From positions 372,001 to 436,000 of the forward strand of contig NZ_JABAHI010000008.1 of the NCBI RefSeq assembly GCF_012584445.1: a stretch of 64,000 nt of DNA, in the 5' to 3' direction. The notes under the pieces were generated by a model that saw only the letters and a program-made list of their open reading frames with translations, was not told the origin of the DNA and ran no database searches. The DNA is from Olsenella sp. KGMB02461. GTDB lineage: Bacteria; Actinomycetota; Coriobacteriia; Coriobacteriales; Atopobiaceae. Positions 8,898 through 17,838 of this stretch are shown piece by piece (positions within the stretch are counted from its first letter, which is position 1; every line of letters starts with the position of its first letter). The position numbers were made by a program, and so were the translations under genes.

Positions 8898-9884
8898 ATG
8901 AAACCCATCAAGACCCTTGGCGCCACCTTGGTGGCTGGCGTCTTGGCACTCACCTTGGGTGCCTGCGGCTCGCAGCCTGCCGCCACTCCTGAAGCAGAGG
9001 CTTCTCAAGCCCATAGCGGCTCTTACAAGATCGGTGTTATCCAGCTTACCGAGCACCCGGCGCTGGACGCCGCCAACGAGGGCTTTGTGGCTGCTCTTAA
9101 TGATTCTGGCTTGGACTACACCATCGACCAGCAAAATGCTCAGGGCGACCAGTCTGCCTGCCAGACTATCGCCTCCAAGCTGGTAAACGACCACGACGAT
9201 CTCATCCTGGCCATCGCCACCCCCGCTGCCCAGGCAGTGGCCGGCTCCACCACCGATATCCCCATCATAGGCACCGCCATTACCGACTTTGCCGAGGCGG
9301 GCCTGGTAGAGTCCAACGATGCCCCTGGCGGCAACCTCACCGGATCCAGCGATCTCAATCCTGTCGACGAGCAGATCGACTTGCTCAAACAGCTGGTCCC
9401 CGATACCAAGACCGTGGGCATCCTCTTCTGTTCTGCTGAGGCCAACTCCGAGATCCAGGCTCGCATGGCAGAGGAGGCCTGCAAGAAGGCCGGCCTGACC
9501 ACCGAGCGCTACACCGTCTCCAGCTCCAACGAGATCCAGCAGGTAGTGGAATCCATGGCGGGCAAGGTGGACGCCGTCTATGCCCCCACCGACAACGTCA
9601 TTGCCGCAGGCATCGCCACCGTCTCCATGGTGGCCAACGAGAACGACCTGCCGGTGATCTGCGGCGAGGAGAACATGGTGACCGGAGGCGGTCTGGCTAC
9701 CTACAGCCTCAACTACTACGACCTGGGCTACCGCGCCGGCGAGATGGCAGTGAAGATCCTCAAGGGCGAGGCCAAGCCGGCCGACATGCCTATCGAGTAC
9801 CTCTCCGGCGACGATCTCAAGCTGGTCGTGAATGAGGAGACCGCCAAGACCTTGGGCATCGACGTCTCTGGCCTTCAGAGCTAA
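8898..9884 (+). CDS. ABC transporter substrate-binding lipoprotein (ABC_sub_bind family)
   Basis: A 328-residue lipoprotein. MKPIKTLGATLVAGVLALTL leads to lipobox LGAC, so Cys at about residue 21 is lipidated and the protein is anchored outside the membrane. The mature part (YKIGVIQLTEHPALDAANEG) belongs to Pfam ABC_sub_bind (PF04392), whose studied members include streptococcal tryptophan-uptake proteins. The start at 8898 follows TAGGGGGA; an upstream frame from 8796 would bury the signal peptide. A permease and an ATPase follow, making a three-part importer. An aromatic amino acid substrate is suggested by family only. Confidence 0.88.
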   Translation: MKPIKTLGATLVAGVLALTLGACGSQPAATPEAEASQAHSGSYKIGVIQLTEHPALDAANEGFVAALNDSGLDYTIDQQNAQGDQSACQTIASKLVNDHDDLILAIATPAAQAVAGSTTDIPIIGTAITDFAEAGLVESNDAPGGNLTGSSDLNPVDEQIDLLKQLVPDTKTVGILFCSAEANSEIQARMAEEACKKAGLTTERYTVSSSNEIQQVVESMAGKVDAVYAPTDNVIAAGIATVSMVANENDLPVICGEENMVTGGGLATYSLNYYDLGYRAGEMAVKILKGEAKPADMPIEYLSGDDLKLVVNEETAKTLGIDVSGLQS

Positions 9885-9978
9885 AGGCCTAAAGGCCCAA
9901 GCGCGTTTCATTTTGACCGTAGTTTTGGGCGCCTTGACCTCTTGCGTCGAGGCGCCCATTTACCATGAAAGGGGCTCT

Positions 9979-10899
9979 ATGGCCGCCGCTCTTTTCAGCG
10001 CCATCAACCAGGGCGTACTCTGGGGCGTAATGGTGTTAGGTGTCTATATCACCTATAAGTTGTTAAACATCGCCGACCTCTCTGTTGACGGCACCTTCGC
10101 CCTAGGCGGCTGCGTCGCGGCAACAGCCATGGTGACCGGCGGCGTGGATCCCTGGTTGGCTGTGCTTTTGGCCTTTTTGGCAGGAGCCGTAGCCGGTGGC
10201 TGCACTGGCCTCATGCATGCGCTGCTCAACATCCCAGCTATCCTGGCGGGCATTCTCACCATGATTGGCCTTTGGTCTGTGAACCTGCGCATCATGGGCA
10301 AGTCCAACACTCCCCTGCTCAACACCCGCACAATCTATAGCGACGTGGCAGACCTCACCGGCCTTCCCCGCGACGTGGTGGTGCTCCTGGTGGCTTTGGC
10401 CATCGCCGCCGCTCTGGTAGGCCTTCTCTACTGGTTCTTTGGCACCGAGATTGGCAGCTCTCTGCGCGCGACCGGCGACAATCCCGACATGGCCAAAGCC
10501 CTCGGCGTGGACACCCGCTTCACCATCCTTTTGGCCCTCATGCTCTCCAATGGCCTGGTCTCCATGTCTGGCGCCCTGGTATGCCAGAGCCAAAAGTACG
10601 CAGACGTAGGCATGGGCACCGGCGCCATCGTCATTGGCCTTGCCGCCATTGTCATAGGCGAAGCCCTGGGGCGTCTCACCCCTGGCAAGCTGCGCTCCTT
10701 TGGCAGCCGCCTCATCGCGGCAGTGGTAGGCTCTGCCGCCTACTTCCTCATTCGCGCCATCGTGCTCCAGCTTGGCCTGGACGCCAACGACATGAAGCTG
10801 CTCACCGCCCTCATCGTGGTCATCGCCCTAGGAGTCCCTTATCTGGCTGGCCGAGTCAAGCAGCGCAGCTCCTACCAGCGGGAAGGAGTAGATGACTAA
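9979..10899 (+). CDS. ABC transporter permease (substrate-binding partner family)
   Basis: A 306-residue membrane protein with about eight hydrophobic segments, belonging to the LivH/branched-chain permease superfamily (NIADLSVDGTFALGG; GDNPDMAKALGVDT, a cytoplasmic coupling loop). The start at 9979 is behind GAAAGGGG; the longer frame from 9832 runs back into the binding-protein gene and is unlikely. Its stop TAA overlaps the ATG of the ATPase, implying translational coupling. It forms the membrane channel of the importer. Confidence 0.88.
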   Translation: MAAALFSAINQGVLWGVMVLGVYITYKLLNIADLSVDGTFALGGCVAATAMVTGGVDPWLAVLLAFLAGAVAGGCTGLMHALLNIPAILAGILTMIGLWSVNLRIMGKSNTPLLNTRTIYSDVADLTGLPRDVVVLLVALAIAAALVGLLYWFFGTEIGSSLRATGDNPDMAKALGVDTRFTILLALMLSNGLVSMSGALVCQSQKYADVGMGTGAIVIGLAAIVIGEALGRLTPGKLRSFGSRLIAAVVGSAAYFLIRAIVLQLGLDANDMKLLTALIVVIALGVPYLAGRVKQRSSYQREGVDD

Positions 10900-11714
10900 T
10901 GACCGCTCAAAACCAACCCATGCTTCAGCTCAAGAACGTCTCCAAGACCTTCAACCGCCATACGGTGACCGAGAAACGCGCCCTCCACAAATGCAACCTC
11001 ACCGTGGATCGCGGCGACTTCATCACCATCATCGGCGGCAACGGCGCCGGCAAGTCCACGCTCCTCAACATCATTGCCGGCATGTTCTTGCCCGACGGCG
11101 GCACCATCACGCTGGACGGCCAAGACGTCACCTTGCTCTCAGAGCCCCAACGCGCCAAGTACCTGGGTCGCGTCTTCCAAGACCCCATGCGCGGCACCGC
11201 AGCCGACATGCAGATCGCCGAGAACCTGGCCATGGCCTACCGCCGCGGCAAGCGCCGCACCCTGGCTTGGGGCGTCACCAAAAGCGAGCGCGCCCTCTTC
11301 CAGGAGCGCCTGGCCGGTTTGGGTCTGGGACTAGAGAGCCGCCTCAGCGACAAGGCGGGGCTCTTGTCGGGAGGCCAACGTCAGGCCTTGACCCTGCTTA
11401 TGGCCACTCTTCAGAAGCCTGACCTGTTGCTTCTCGACGAGCCCACCGCCGCTCTAGACCCCTCCACTGCCACCAAGGTGCTGGGGCTCATCCGTACCAT
11501 CGTGGACTCAGAGCAGCTCACCACCTTCATGGTGACCCACAACATGGCCGACGCCCTCTCTATGGGCAACCGCCTCATCATGATGTGGGAAGGCAGGATC
11601 ATCTACGACGTCAAAGGCGCCGAGAAGGACGCCCTCACCGTGGAGGATCTGCTCAAGAAGTTCGAAGAGGAATCCGGCAGCGCCTTGGACAACGACCGCA
11701 TGCTTTTGGGCTAG
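10899..11714 (+). CDS. ABC transporter ATP-binding protein
   Basis: A 271-residue ATPase with Walker A GGNGAGKST, signature LLSGGQRQAL, Walker B LLLLDEPTAALDP and a switch histidine in MVTHN. It powers the importer formed with the two preceding genes. Its ATG shares one base with the permease stop, and the ribosome site GGAAGGAG lies inside the permease gene. No terminator immediately follows the stop. Confidence 0.93.
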   Translation: MTAQNQPMLQLKNVSKTFNRHTVTEKRALHKCNLTVDRGDFITIIGGNGAGKSTLLNIIAGMFLPDGGTITLDGQDVTLLSEPQRAKYLGRVFQDPMRGTAADMQIAENLAMAYRRGKRRTLAWGVTKSERALFQERLAGLGLGLESRLSDKAGLLSGGQRQALTLLMATLQKPDLLLLDEPTAALDPSTATKVLGLIRTIVDSEQLTTFMVTHNMADALSMGNRLIMMWEGRIIYDVKGAEKDALTVEDLLKKFEEESGSALDNDRMLLG

Positions 11715-11875
11715 CGAAGCTTGAGGACCTATAGCACCCATCCCTAAAGCCGGCCCTCGATGAATTCCTGCAGCTATTCCATCAAGTATATAAGAGCTTA
11801 CGGGACCTCCGAGAGCCTCGACGCGGGCTTGCGCGTACTACAATTCCCTAGGCGAGCAGCGCGAATCATCATCAC

Positions 11876-11914
11876 AAGCACTCCAATGGCTTGCTGTCAT
11901 TGGAGTGCTTTTTT
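11876..11914 (+). terminator. Terminator-like hairpin directly in front of the lactate permease
   Basis: AAGCACTCCAATG and CATTGGAGTGCTT form a 13-bp perfect stem followed by TTTTTT. The T-tract ends only 24 bases before the permease start, leaving no room for a separate promoter. It may end the ABC operon, or work as a transcription attenuator for lactate uptake. A weak TACAAT -10-like box lies at about 11840, upstream of the hairpin. Confidence 0.85.
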
Positions 11915-11937
11915 GAGCTTCGCACCTACCTTGGGAG

Positions 11938-13500
11938 ATGGTTACGATTTTTGGAATGTTCCTTCTGGCGCTTCTGCCCATCATCGTGCTCATAGTGGCG
12001 CTCACTGCCCTTAAATGGGAGGCCTATGCCGCATCCTTGAGCGCGCTGGCCGTGACGATTGTAGAAGCGCTCTTCATCTGGCACATGCCGGCGCTTTATG
12101 CGGCCACCGCTGCTGCCGAAGGCTTTGCCATGGCCCTCTGGCCCATTTCCATCGTCATCATCGCGGCGGTGTGGGTCTACAACCTCACCGTGCATTCGGG
12201 CGCCATGGAAGTCATCAAGGCCCAGCTCATGGGCGTGTCTTCTGACAAGCGCGTGCTGGTGATCCTCATCGCCTGGTGCTTTGGCGGCTTCTTGGAGGGC
12301 ATGGCCGGCTTTGGCTCGGCAGTGGCTATTCCTGCATCCATGCTGGTGGCGCTGGGACTCAATCCTGTCACCGCCATCCTGGCCTGCTTGCTTTCCAATG
12401 GCGTGCCTACCATGTTTGGCTCTATTGGCATCCCCACCAATACCTTGGCTTCCATCACCGGGCTCGATGTGATTCAGCTCTCTCAAGTCCAGGTGATCCA
12501 GGTGGCGCCCTTTGTGATTCTCACCCCCTTCCTGGTGTGCATCGTAGCCGGTGGCGGCCCCAAAGCTCTCAAGGGGATGGTGCCTCTGCTGCTGGTGACC
12601 TCCCTCTCTTTCCTAGGCGCCGAGTTTGTCACCGCCTCTTTCATCGGCGCCGACTTAGCGGTAGTGGTGGGTGCGGTGGCTGCCCTTATCTGCACCATTG
12701 GCTATGCGCTCTCCCAAAAGAAGAAGCCTGTGCCTGAGGACTATGCTATCGACGCACTCCCCCAGGGAGACGATGGCGAGCCAATCGATGCCACCAGCGC
12801 CCTTATCGCCTGGTCTCCCTTTGTGCTGATCTTTGTGGTGCTGCTGCTCACCTCACCGCTCTTCCCGGGGATCTCGGCGCCTTTAAGCTCGCTATCCTCC
12901 ACTGTGAACATTTATGCAGGCGATCCGGAAGCCACCCTCACCTTCAAGTGGCTCAACACTCCCGGCGTCCTCATCTTCTTCTGCGGAATTGCAGGCGGCC
13001 TGATTCAAAAAGTAAGTTTCAAAGACATGATGGGCGTCCTTGGCGCCACCGCAAAGCAGATGAGCAAGACCGTGGTCACCATGCTCTCTGTGCTGGCAGT
13101 GGCAAAACTCATGGGTTATTCGGGCATGACCAGCGCCATCTCTGCCTTCTTTGTGGGCACGTTGGGCGGCCTCTATCCGCTCATCGCCCCTGTGCTGGGC
13201 GCCCTGGGCACCTTTGTCACCGGCTCCGGAACCAGCTCCTCCACGCTCTTTGGCAACGTGCAGCTGGAAGCCGCCCAAGCCATTGGCGCCAACCCCTATT
13301 GGCTGGCTGCCGCCAACTCCGTAGGCGTGTCTGCCGGCAAGATGCTCGCCCCGCAATCCATCGCCATTGGCTCTGCCGCCTGCGACTGCAACGGAGAAGA
13401 CTCCACTATCTTCTCCCGCATCCTTCCCTACTTTGTCCTCTACGTGGTGCTCATGATGGTCTGGTGCTATCTGGGATCGTTCCTGTTCCCTGCTGCCTAG
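11938..13500 (+). CDS. lldP: L-lactate permease
   Basis: A 520-residue membrane protein of the LctP family with about 12-14 hydrophobic helices. EGMAGFGSAVAIPASMLVALG and SNGVPTMFGSIGIPTN are family-typical stretches. It imports lactate with protons, or could export it in a fermenter. The start is uncertain: ATG 11938 directly touches GGGAG, while ATG 11956 (MFLLALLPI) follows TTTGGA. No lactate dehydrogenase or utilisation gene lies nearby. Confidence 0.92.
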   Translation: MVTIFGMFLLALLPIIVLIVALTALKWEAYAASLSALAVTIVEALFIWHMPALYAATAAAEGFAMALWPISIVIIAAVWVYNLTVHSGAMEVIKAQLMGVSSDKRVLVILIAWCFGGFLEGMAGFGSAVAIPASMLVALGLNPVTAILACLLSNGVPTMFGSIGIPTNTLASITGLDVIQLSQVQVIQVAPFVILTPFLVCIVAGGGPKALKGMVPLLLVTSLSFLGAEFVTASFIGADLAVVVGAVAALICTIGYALSQKKKPVPEDYAIDALPQGDDGEPIDATSALIAWSPFVLIFVVLLLTSPLFPGISAPLSSLSSTVNIYAGDPEATLTFKWLNTPGVLIFFCGIAGGLIQKVSFKDMMGVLGATAKQMSKTVVTMLSVLAVAKLMGYSGMTSAISAFFVGTLGGLYPLIAPVLGALGTFVTGSGTSSSTLFGNVQLEAAQAIGANPYWLAAANSVGVSAGKMLAPQSIAIGSAACDCNGEDSTIFSRILPYFVLYVVLMMVWCYLGSFLFPAA

Positions 13501-13525
13501 CGGCCCCACAGATACCCTGGCCTGC

Positions 13526-13570
13526 AAGCCCCAGCGCCTCCTTCATCGCCCACTTCGCTGGGGCTTTTTG
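13526..13570 (+). terminator. Terminator after lactate permease
   Basis: AAGCCCCAGCG and CGCTGGGGCTT form an 11-bp stem ending in TTTTT, about 26 bases after the stop. Confidence 0.92.
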
Positions 13571-13690
13571 CTGCCGAGAATACCGTGCCCCAAGGCTTCT
13601 AGCGTATACCTAGTGCCCGCGGGTAGCCGAGCCGGGAAACATAGGGAGCCAGGACTGGGGGACCCAGCTTCCTTGGGCAATTGCATCACA

Positions 13691-13734
13691 AAAGCGCCGG
13701 AGCTCCTCGTTTCTTAGAGGAGCTCCGGCGCTTT
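13691..13734 (-). terminator. Long perfect hairpin between convergent genes
   Basis: Eighteen-base arms (13691-13708 and 13717-13734) flank eight loop bases. On the minus strand the stem ends TTTTG, so it most likely terminates the HdeD-like gene; it can also fold on the other strand. Confidence 0.75.
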
Positions 13735-13799
13735 GCATTGACAAGGGCGCCTGCCGTCCTTTATGCCTGCCGCTCAGAACTTGCCGGTTGGAGGGGCAA

Positions 13800-13811
13800 G
13801 GGTTTCTCGGC
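13800..13811 (-). repeat. Copy of the GCCGAGAAACCC word
   Basis: The minus strand reads TTGCCGAGAAACCC just past the stop of the HdeD-like gene. Its flank CTTGCCG pairs with CGGCAAG 20 bases further on, so this copy lies in a possible hairpin. Confidence 0.6.
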
Positions 13812-13819
13812 AAGGAAGG

Positions 13820-14344
13820 TTAAAGGGCGATGCCCAGGCAGATCTCGGTGACGCCGTCGAAGATCAGGCAGATGCCGCCAACGAGCATGATGGCCTCGGC
13901 CATGGAGAACGGGGTGATGAAGGTGAGGATGCCGCAAAAGACGGTAAGGATGCCAAGCACCAGCCAGAGGCCCCAGCGAGAACCCTCGATGTGACGGATG
14001 CTGAAGGCGTCGAAGATGTCCCACACGCCGGTCATGAAGATGACGCAGCCCAGAAGGATGACCAGGTACATCATGGACCAGCCGGGCCAGACCATGATGA
14101 AGATGCCCAACACGATCTCGACCACGGCAAGGACGATGTTGGCAGCCCCGCGATCGGCCGGGTCATGACGGAAATAGCCCACAATGGTGCCGATGCCGGC
14201 GAAGATGAATGCCCACCCGCATACGTAGACGAGGAAGAGAGCCGAGGCGGCTGGAGCAATAAAGAAGCCCATGCCCAGCAGGGTAAGAGCTACGCCCAAA
14301 ATGATGATGGACGCTTTGGTGCGCTTGAAAAGCGACTGATTCAT
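13820..14344 (-). CDS. HdeD/DUF308-family membrane protein
   Basis: A 174-residue integral membrane protein with about six helices (ASIIILGVALTLLGMGFF at the start; IVLGIFIMVWPGWSMMYLVILL in the middle). This fits the DUF308 (HdeD-like) family, linked to acid stress in Escherichia coli but without a known reaction. ATG 14344 is chosen because GGGAGG precedes it by five bases; the longer frame from 14401 lacks such a site. Confidence 0.8.
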   Translation of the reverse strand: MNQSLFKRTKASIIILGVALTLLGMGFFIAPAASALFLVYVCGWAFIFAGIGTIVGYFRHDPADRGAANIVLAVVEIVLGIFIMVWPGWSMMYLVILLGCVIFMTGVWDIFDAFSIRHIEGSRWGLWLVLGILTVFCGILTFITPFSMAEAIMLVGGICLIFDGVTEICLGIAL

Positions 14345-14529
14345 GGTTACCTCCCATGGAATAAAGCCATTGATGTCTTCACTTGTGCCCATTAGGGACA
14401 TACATCAATACCCATAATTCATGACTGAGGTACCAGTGGCATCCAAACGCCCTTTTCGCGTTGTCCAGTCTCCTTGCCGATAAGCCCTGCCGCCTATTCT
14501 GCAAGCCGTCCTTAAGCTCGAGCCCCCCT

Positions 14530-15102
14530 CTAACCGGGGAAAAAGCAGGCCTTAAGGCCGATGCAAATAAGCACGATGCCGCCTAGGACCTCGGCCTTGT
14601 CGCCCATGGCAGAGCCTACGCGCTTGCCCAACGCAAGTCCAACGATGCACACGCCAAAGGTGGAGAAGGCAATGACCAGCGACGAGACCCAGATGTTGGC
14701 CCCCATGGCACGCAGCGACACACCCACTGCAAATGCGTCGATGGCGGTAGCCACCGCCTCGAAGAGCAGCTGGGTCACGCTCAAGTGCTCGGTGGCAGGC
14801 TTCGCCTGGTCGGGCTCGCCCCCTCTGAGGGCTGCGACCCCTTCGCGCACCATGTTGCCGCCGATGATGCCAAGGATGATGAGGGCCACAATGCCCGAGT
14901 AAGTCTCGATGAGATCGCTGCAGACGCCGCCCAAGAAGTAGCCCAGCAATGGCATGAGCCCCTGGAAGAGGCCAAAGAGCACGGGCATCATGAAGAGGCG
15001 CCGCCTAGATTCATTCGCAAAGGCGATGGAGTTGGAGATGGTCACCGCAAAGGCATCCATGGCAAGCGCGATGCCCAATACCAGCATGGCCGATACATTC
15101 AT
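14530..15102 (-). CDS. mntP: Manganese efflux pump MntP
   Basis: A 190-residue membrane protein with six helices in two repeats. Each repeat carries the family's acidic motif: ALAMDAFAVTISN near residue 15 and ATAIDAFAVGVSL near residue 118. It exports Mn2+. A charged loop (RGGEPDQAKPATEH) separates the repeats. A GGGGG site precedes ATG 15102. The leader lacks the yybP-ykoY manganese riboswitch, so control must differ or be absent. Confidence 0.93.
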   Translation of the reverse strand: MNVSAMLVLGIALAMDAFAVTISNSIAFANESRRRLFMMPVLFGLFQGLMPLLGYFLGGVCSDLIETYSGIVALIILGIIGGNMVREGVAALRGGEPDQAKPATEHLSVTQLLFEAVATAIDAFAVGVSLRAMGANIWVSSLVIAFSTFGVCIVGLALGKRVGSAMGDKAEVLGGIVLICIGLKACFFPG

Positions 15103-15158
15103 GCATTCCCCCTGCTCTCTACCTAAGTGCTCAATAACTCTGACTCACAACCGCAAAG

Positions 15159-15200
15159 CGCAACCCGCCTGGGCGCCCTCAGGCGTCAGGCAGGCTGCGC
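15159..15200 (-). terminator. Stem-loop after the MFS gene
   Basis: On the minus strand GCGCAGCCTGCCTG pairs imperfectly with CAGGCGGGTTGCGC and is followed by TTTGCGG. It is 28 bases past the MFS stop. The short T-tract makes it a weak terminator candidate. Confidence 0.5.
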
Positions 15201-15227
15201 AATGTCACAGTCCTATAAAGATAACCG

Positions 15228-16505
15228 CTATTGGCGAGCAGCAGTCACCGGGTGTTCAGGCTCGCCCTTGGGCATGATGAGAAGCATCACCAGGCCCACT
15301 ACCAGCAAGATGCCAATGGAAAGCACTCCCAAGTTGGCATTGCCGGTCATAGTGGTGATGACCGACACCAACAGGGTGCCCATTACGCTGGCATAGCGGC
15401 CAAATATGTCGTAGAAGCCAAAATACTCGTTCGAGCGGTCTTTGGGGATGATCTTTCCAAAATAGGAGCGAGAAAGCGCTTGGATTCCACCTTGGAAGAG
15501 GCCTACCAAAATGGCCAGGATCCAAAACTCGGTAGCGGTGCGAAGAGCTGCGGCCGCAAAGAGCACGATGCCGCAATAGGCCACCACCGCCACAATGATC
15601 ATGGTGAGGGTGCCAAAGCGGTCGGCCAGCTTGCCGTAGATGATGGCCGAGGGAAACGCCACAAACTGCGTCACCAGCAACGCCATGATGAGGTGCGTAT
15701 TGTCGATACCCAGGGCGCTGCCATAGCTCGTAGCCATGGAGATGACGGTATGCACGCCGTCGATGTAGAAGAAGAACGCCACCAAAAAGAAGAACAGGCG
15801 TCTATCGCGAACAATGTCTTTCAGGGTGCGACCCAGGTTGGTAAAGGTGGCAGCTATCTCGGCACGGGCGTCATGGGACTCCTTGTAGTACTTCTGCTTG
15901 TAGGAGCGCACCAAGGGGACAGTGAACGCCAGCCACCAGATGCCAGTGATCACGAAGGCGATCTGAGTGCAAAGGCCCGTAGGCAACCCCAAAAGCACAG
16001 GGCCGCCAAAGATCAGCGCAATGCAGGCGATGAAGGGAATGGTGGAGCCAATATATCCCCAAGCAAAACCTGCCGAGGACACGTCGTCCATCCGCGCGTC
16101 CTCGGTGACGTCGATAAGCATGGCGTCATAGAACGTCATCGACGAGTTAAGGCCTACCGTGGCCACCACATAGATGCCAAGAAACACCGCCGCCGACACC
16201 GGCAATGCCTGAGCGAAGCAGGCTACCAAACCAGTAAGGAAGAATCCCAAGAAGAACTTGATCTTGTTGCCCTTGAAGTCTGCCAGAGACCCCAAGATAG
16301 GCATGAGCAGCGCCACAATGAGCGAAGCGACGGTCTGAGCCATGCCCCATTGAGCCACCAGCCCTGCGGCATCGGTGGTCTCTGCTGCCAGCGCATTGAA
16401 ATAGATGGGCGTTACCGTGGTGCTCAGCAGGACCAAGGCCGAGTTTCCCACGTCGTACATGATCCAATCGCGTTCTTGCCGGGTATGGCCGCCGATGAGC
16501 TTCAC
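15228..16505 (-). CDS. MFS transporter, Atg22/UMF1-like
   Basis: A 425-residue membrane protein with 12 predicted helices. The start KLIGGHTRQERDWIMYDVGN, followed by SALVLLSTTVTPIYF, is typical of the bacterial UMF1/Atg22-like branch of the major facilitator superfamily. It is probably an efflux protein for small metabolites; the substrate is unknown. Translation starts at GTG 16505 behind AAAGGAG. It is divergent from the phospholipase-like gene. Confidence 0.85.
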   Translation of the reverse strand: MKLIGGHTRQERDWIMYDVGNSALVLLSTTVTPIYFNALAAETTDAAGLVAQWGMAQTVASLIVALLMPILGSLADFKGNKIKFFLGFFLTGLVACFAQALPVSAAVFLGIYVVATVGLNSSMTFYDAMLIDVTEDARMDDVSSAGFAWGYIGSTIPFIACIALIFGGPVLLGLPTGLCTQIAFVITGIWWLAFTVPLVRSYKQKYYKESHDARAEIAATFTNLGRTLKDIVRDRRLFFFLVAFFFYIDGVHTVISMATSYGSALGIDNTHLIMALLVTQFVAFPSAIIYGKLADRFGTLTMIIVAVVAYCGIVLFAAAALRTATEFWILAILVGLFQGGIQALSRSYFGKIIPKDRSNEYFGFYDIFGRYASVMGTLLVSVITTMTGNANLGVLSIGILLVVGLVMLLIMPKGEPEHPVTAARQ

Positions 16506-16812
16506 GCGGTCTCCTTTCGAGGAGGATAGCGAACATCAAGGTAGATGATGCTTCGTAAGATTGCTGACGATAACCTTAGAGCACCAAGCCACCAATATTT
16601 GTTCTATCTGTGAACCATCACCTAATTCCCCTATGACCACACATTCTTAAAAAGTTGTCCTTTATTTCTTACATGGATGAAAGGGGTAGGTACCTGCTGT
16701 TGTGCGCTACACTTTTATCTCACCGAGAAACCATTGCCATCGGTACTCGTCTATCTAATGTGACAGTTGAACCTCTTTGTTCGACGGGTCTTCTTCTAAA
16801 AAGGAGTCAGCC
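16506..16812. promoter_or_regulatory. Divergent promoter region
   Basis: This 307-base AT-richer gap separates the minus-strand MFS gene from the plus-strand phospholipase-like gene and must hold both promoters. A TACACT -10-like box lies near 16706. No convincing paired -35 or dyad was found. Confidence 0.4.
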
Positions 16813-17739
16813 ATGCCCGCTCTCATCACCCACCATTTGTTTGGGGAGAAATGCGTCTCTGAGCTCCCCGATTCCATTATCGAAGATCAAGAGCAGCTCT
16901 TGGCCTTTCTGCTGGGAAACCAGGGGCCCGATCCCTTCTTCTTCCGCTTCCGCGGCCTGCCTCAAGACCTCTCTGCCTGCCACGAGCTGGCCAAGCGCAT
17001 GCATGGCGAGCGTGTGGCGCTGGCCTTCAACTCTCTACGCGACTCTGTAGGCCGTCTGCCTTTGCCAGACCAAAAGGTAGGCCGCGCCTTTGCCCTAGGC
17101 ATGCTGGGCCATTACACGCTCGACCGCACTACGCACCCCTTCATCTTTGCCGAGCAAAAAGAGATCATCGCTCAGTCCCATGGCGAACTTGACGGCCTTG
17201 GCAGCCAGGTCCACGCCATCATCGAGGGCCGCCTGGACTCCTGGCTCCTCTGGCGCGAGCGTCACTCCACCGTCCTCGACTGCCCTCCCGCCTACGAGCT
17301 CTGCCGCACCCCCCGCATCGACCGCGTCGCCGGCGCCCTCTTCTCCCAGATCGCCTGGCAAATCTACGGCATCTCCCTTCCTGTTGAGGCCTACGGCGCC
17401 TGTGTCAACGACATGCAGACGGTCTACAAGCTCATCGAGCCCGCCGGCTCCCCCAAGGGCGAAGTCCTCGCCGTCATCGAGGAGTCCCTGCGCGGCACCA
17501 CCTCACAAATCCAGGCCATGGCCCACGAGGTGCTCCAGACAGACGACTGCCCCCTGGCCAACCCCAATCACCTGCCTTGGAAGAGTCCCGCCACCGGCAA
17601 AGAATCCACCGCGAGCTTCCTGGACCTCTTCAACCTGGCCATCACCGATTACGGCGTCCTTGCCCAGGCCTTCGTCAAGGGCGGCGACGACATGGAAGCC
17701 GCCATCGGCCGCCTCAACTACAGCGGAGAGACCTACTGA
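16813..17739 (+). CDS. Zinc-dependent phospholipase C-like protein
   Basis: A 308-residue protein whose start MPALITHHLFGEKCVSELPD, with GNQGPDPFFFRF and LGHYTLDRTTHPF (metal-binding histidines and aspartates), fits Pfam Zn_dep_PLPC (PF00882). No signal peptide is visible, so it is probably cytoplasmic. Family members act on phospholipids or related phosphoesters, but this actinobacterial branch is uncharacterised. AAGGAG precedes ATG 16813. Confidence 0.8.
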   Translation: MPALITHHLFGEKCVSELPDSIIEDQEQLLAFLLGNQGPDPFFFRFRGLPQDLSACHELAKRMHGERVALAFNSLRDSVGRLPLPDQKVGRAFALGMLGHYTLDRTTHPFIFAEQKEIIAQSHGELDGLGSQVHAIIEGRLDSWLLWRERHSTVLDCPPAYELCRTPRIDRVAGALFSQIAWQIYGISLPVEAYGACVNDMQTVYKLIEPAGSPKGEVLAVIEESLRGTTSQIQAMAHEVLQTDDCPLANPNHLPWKSPATGKESTASFLDLFNLAITDYGVLAQAFVKGGDDMEAAIGRLNYSGETY

Positions 17740-17796
17740 CCCTTCAACTCTCCCCACTCATTTCCTTGCCGAGAAGATCGCGCAACCAAAGGGCCC

Positions 17797-17832
17797 CGCA
17801 CATCCCTCATTGGGATATGTACGGGGTCCTCG
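17797..17832. terminator. Stem-loop between convergent genes
   Basis: CCCCGCACATCCC pairs with GGGATATGTACGGGG with two irregularities. It lies between the phospholipase-like gene and the 3' end of the DUF1287 pseudogene. No long T-tract follows on either strand. Confidence 0.5.
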
Positions 17833-17838
17833 CTTGTA

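Noticed and set aside
8886-9959. 357-codon minus-strand frame
   Set aside because: Shadow of the ABC binding lipoprotein, which has a signal peptide and a ribosome site.
15103-15230. Possible yybP-ykoY manganese riboswitch before mntP
   Set aside because: The conserved core bases are absent; only a weak stem-loop belonging to the upstream MFS gene is seen.
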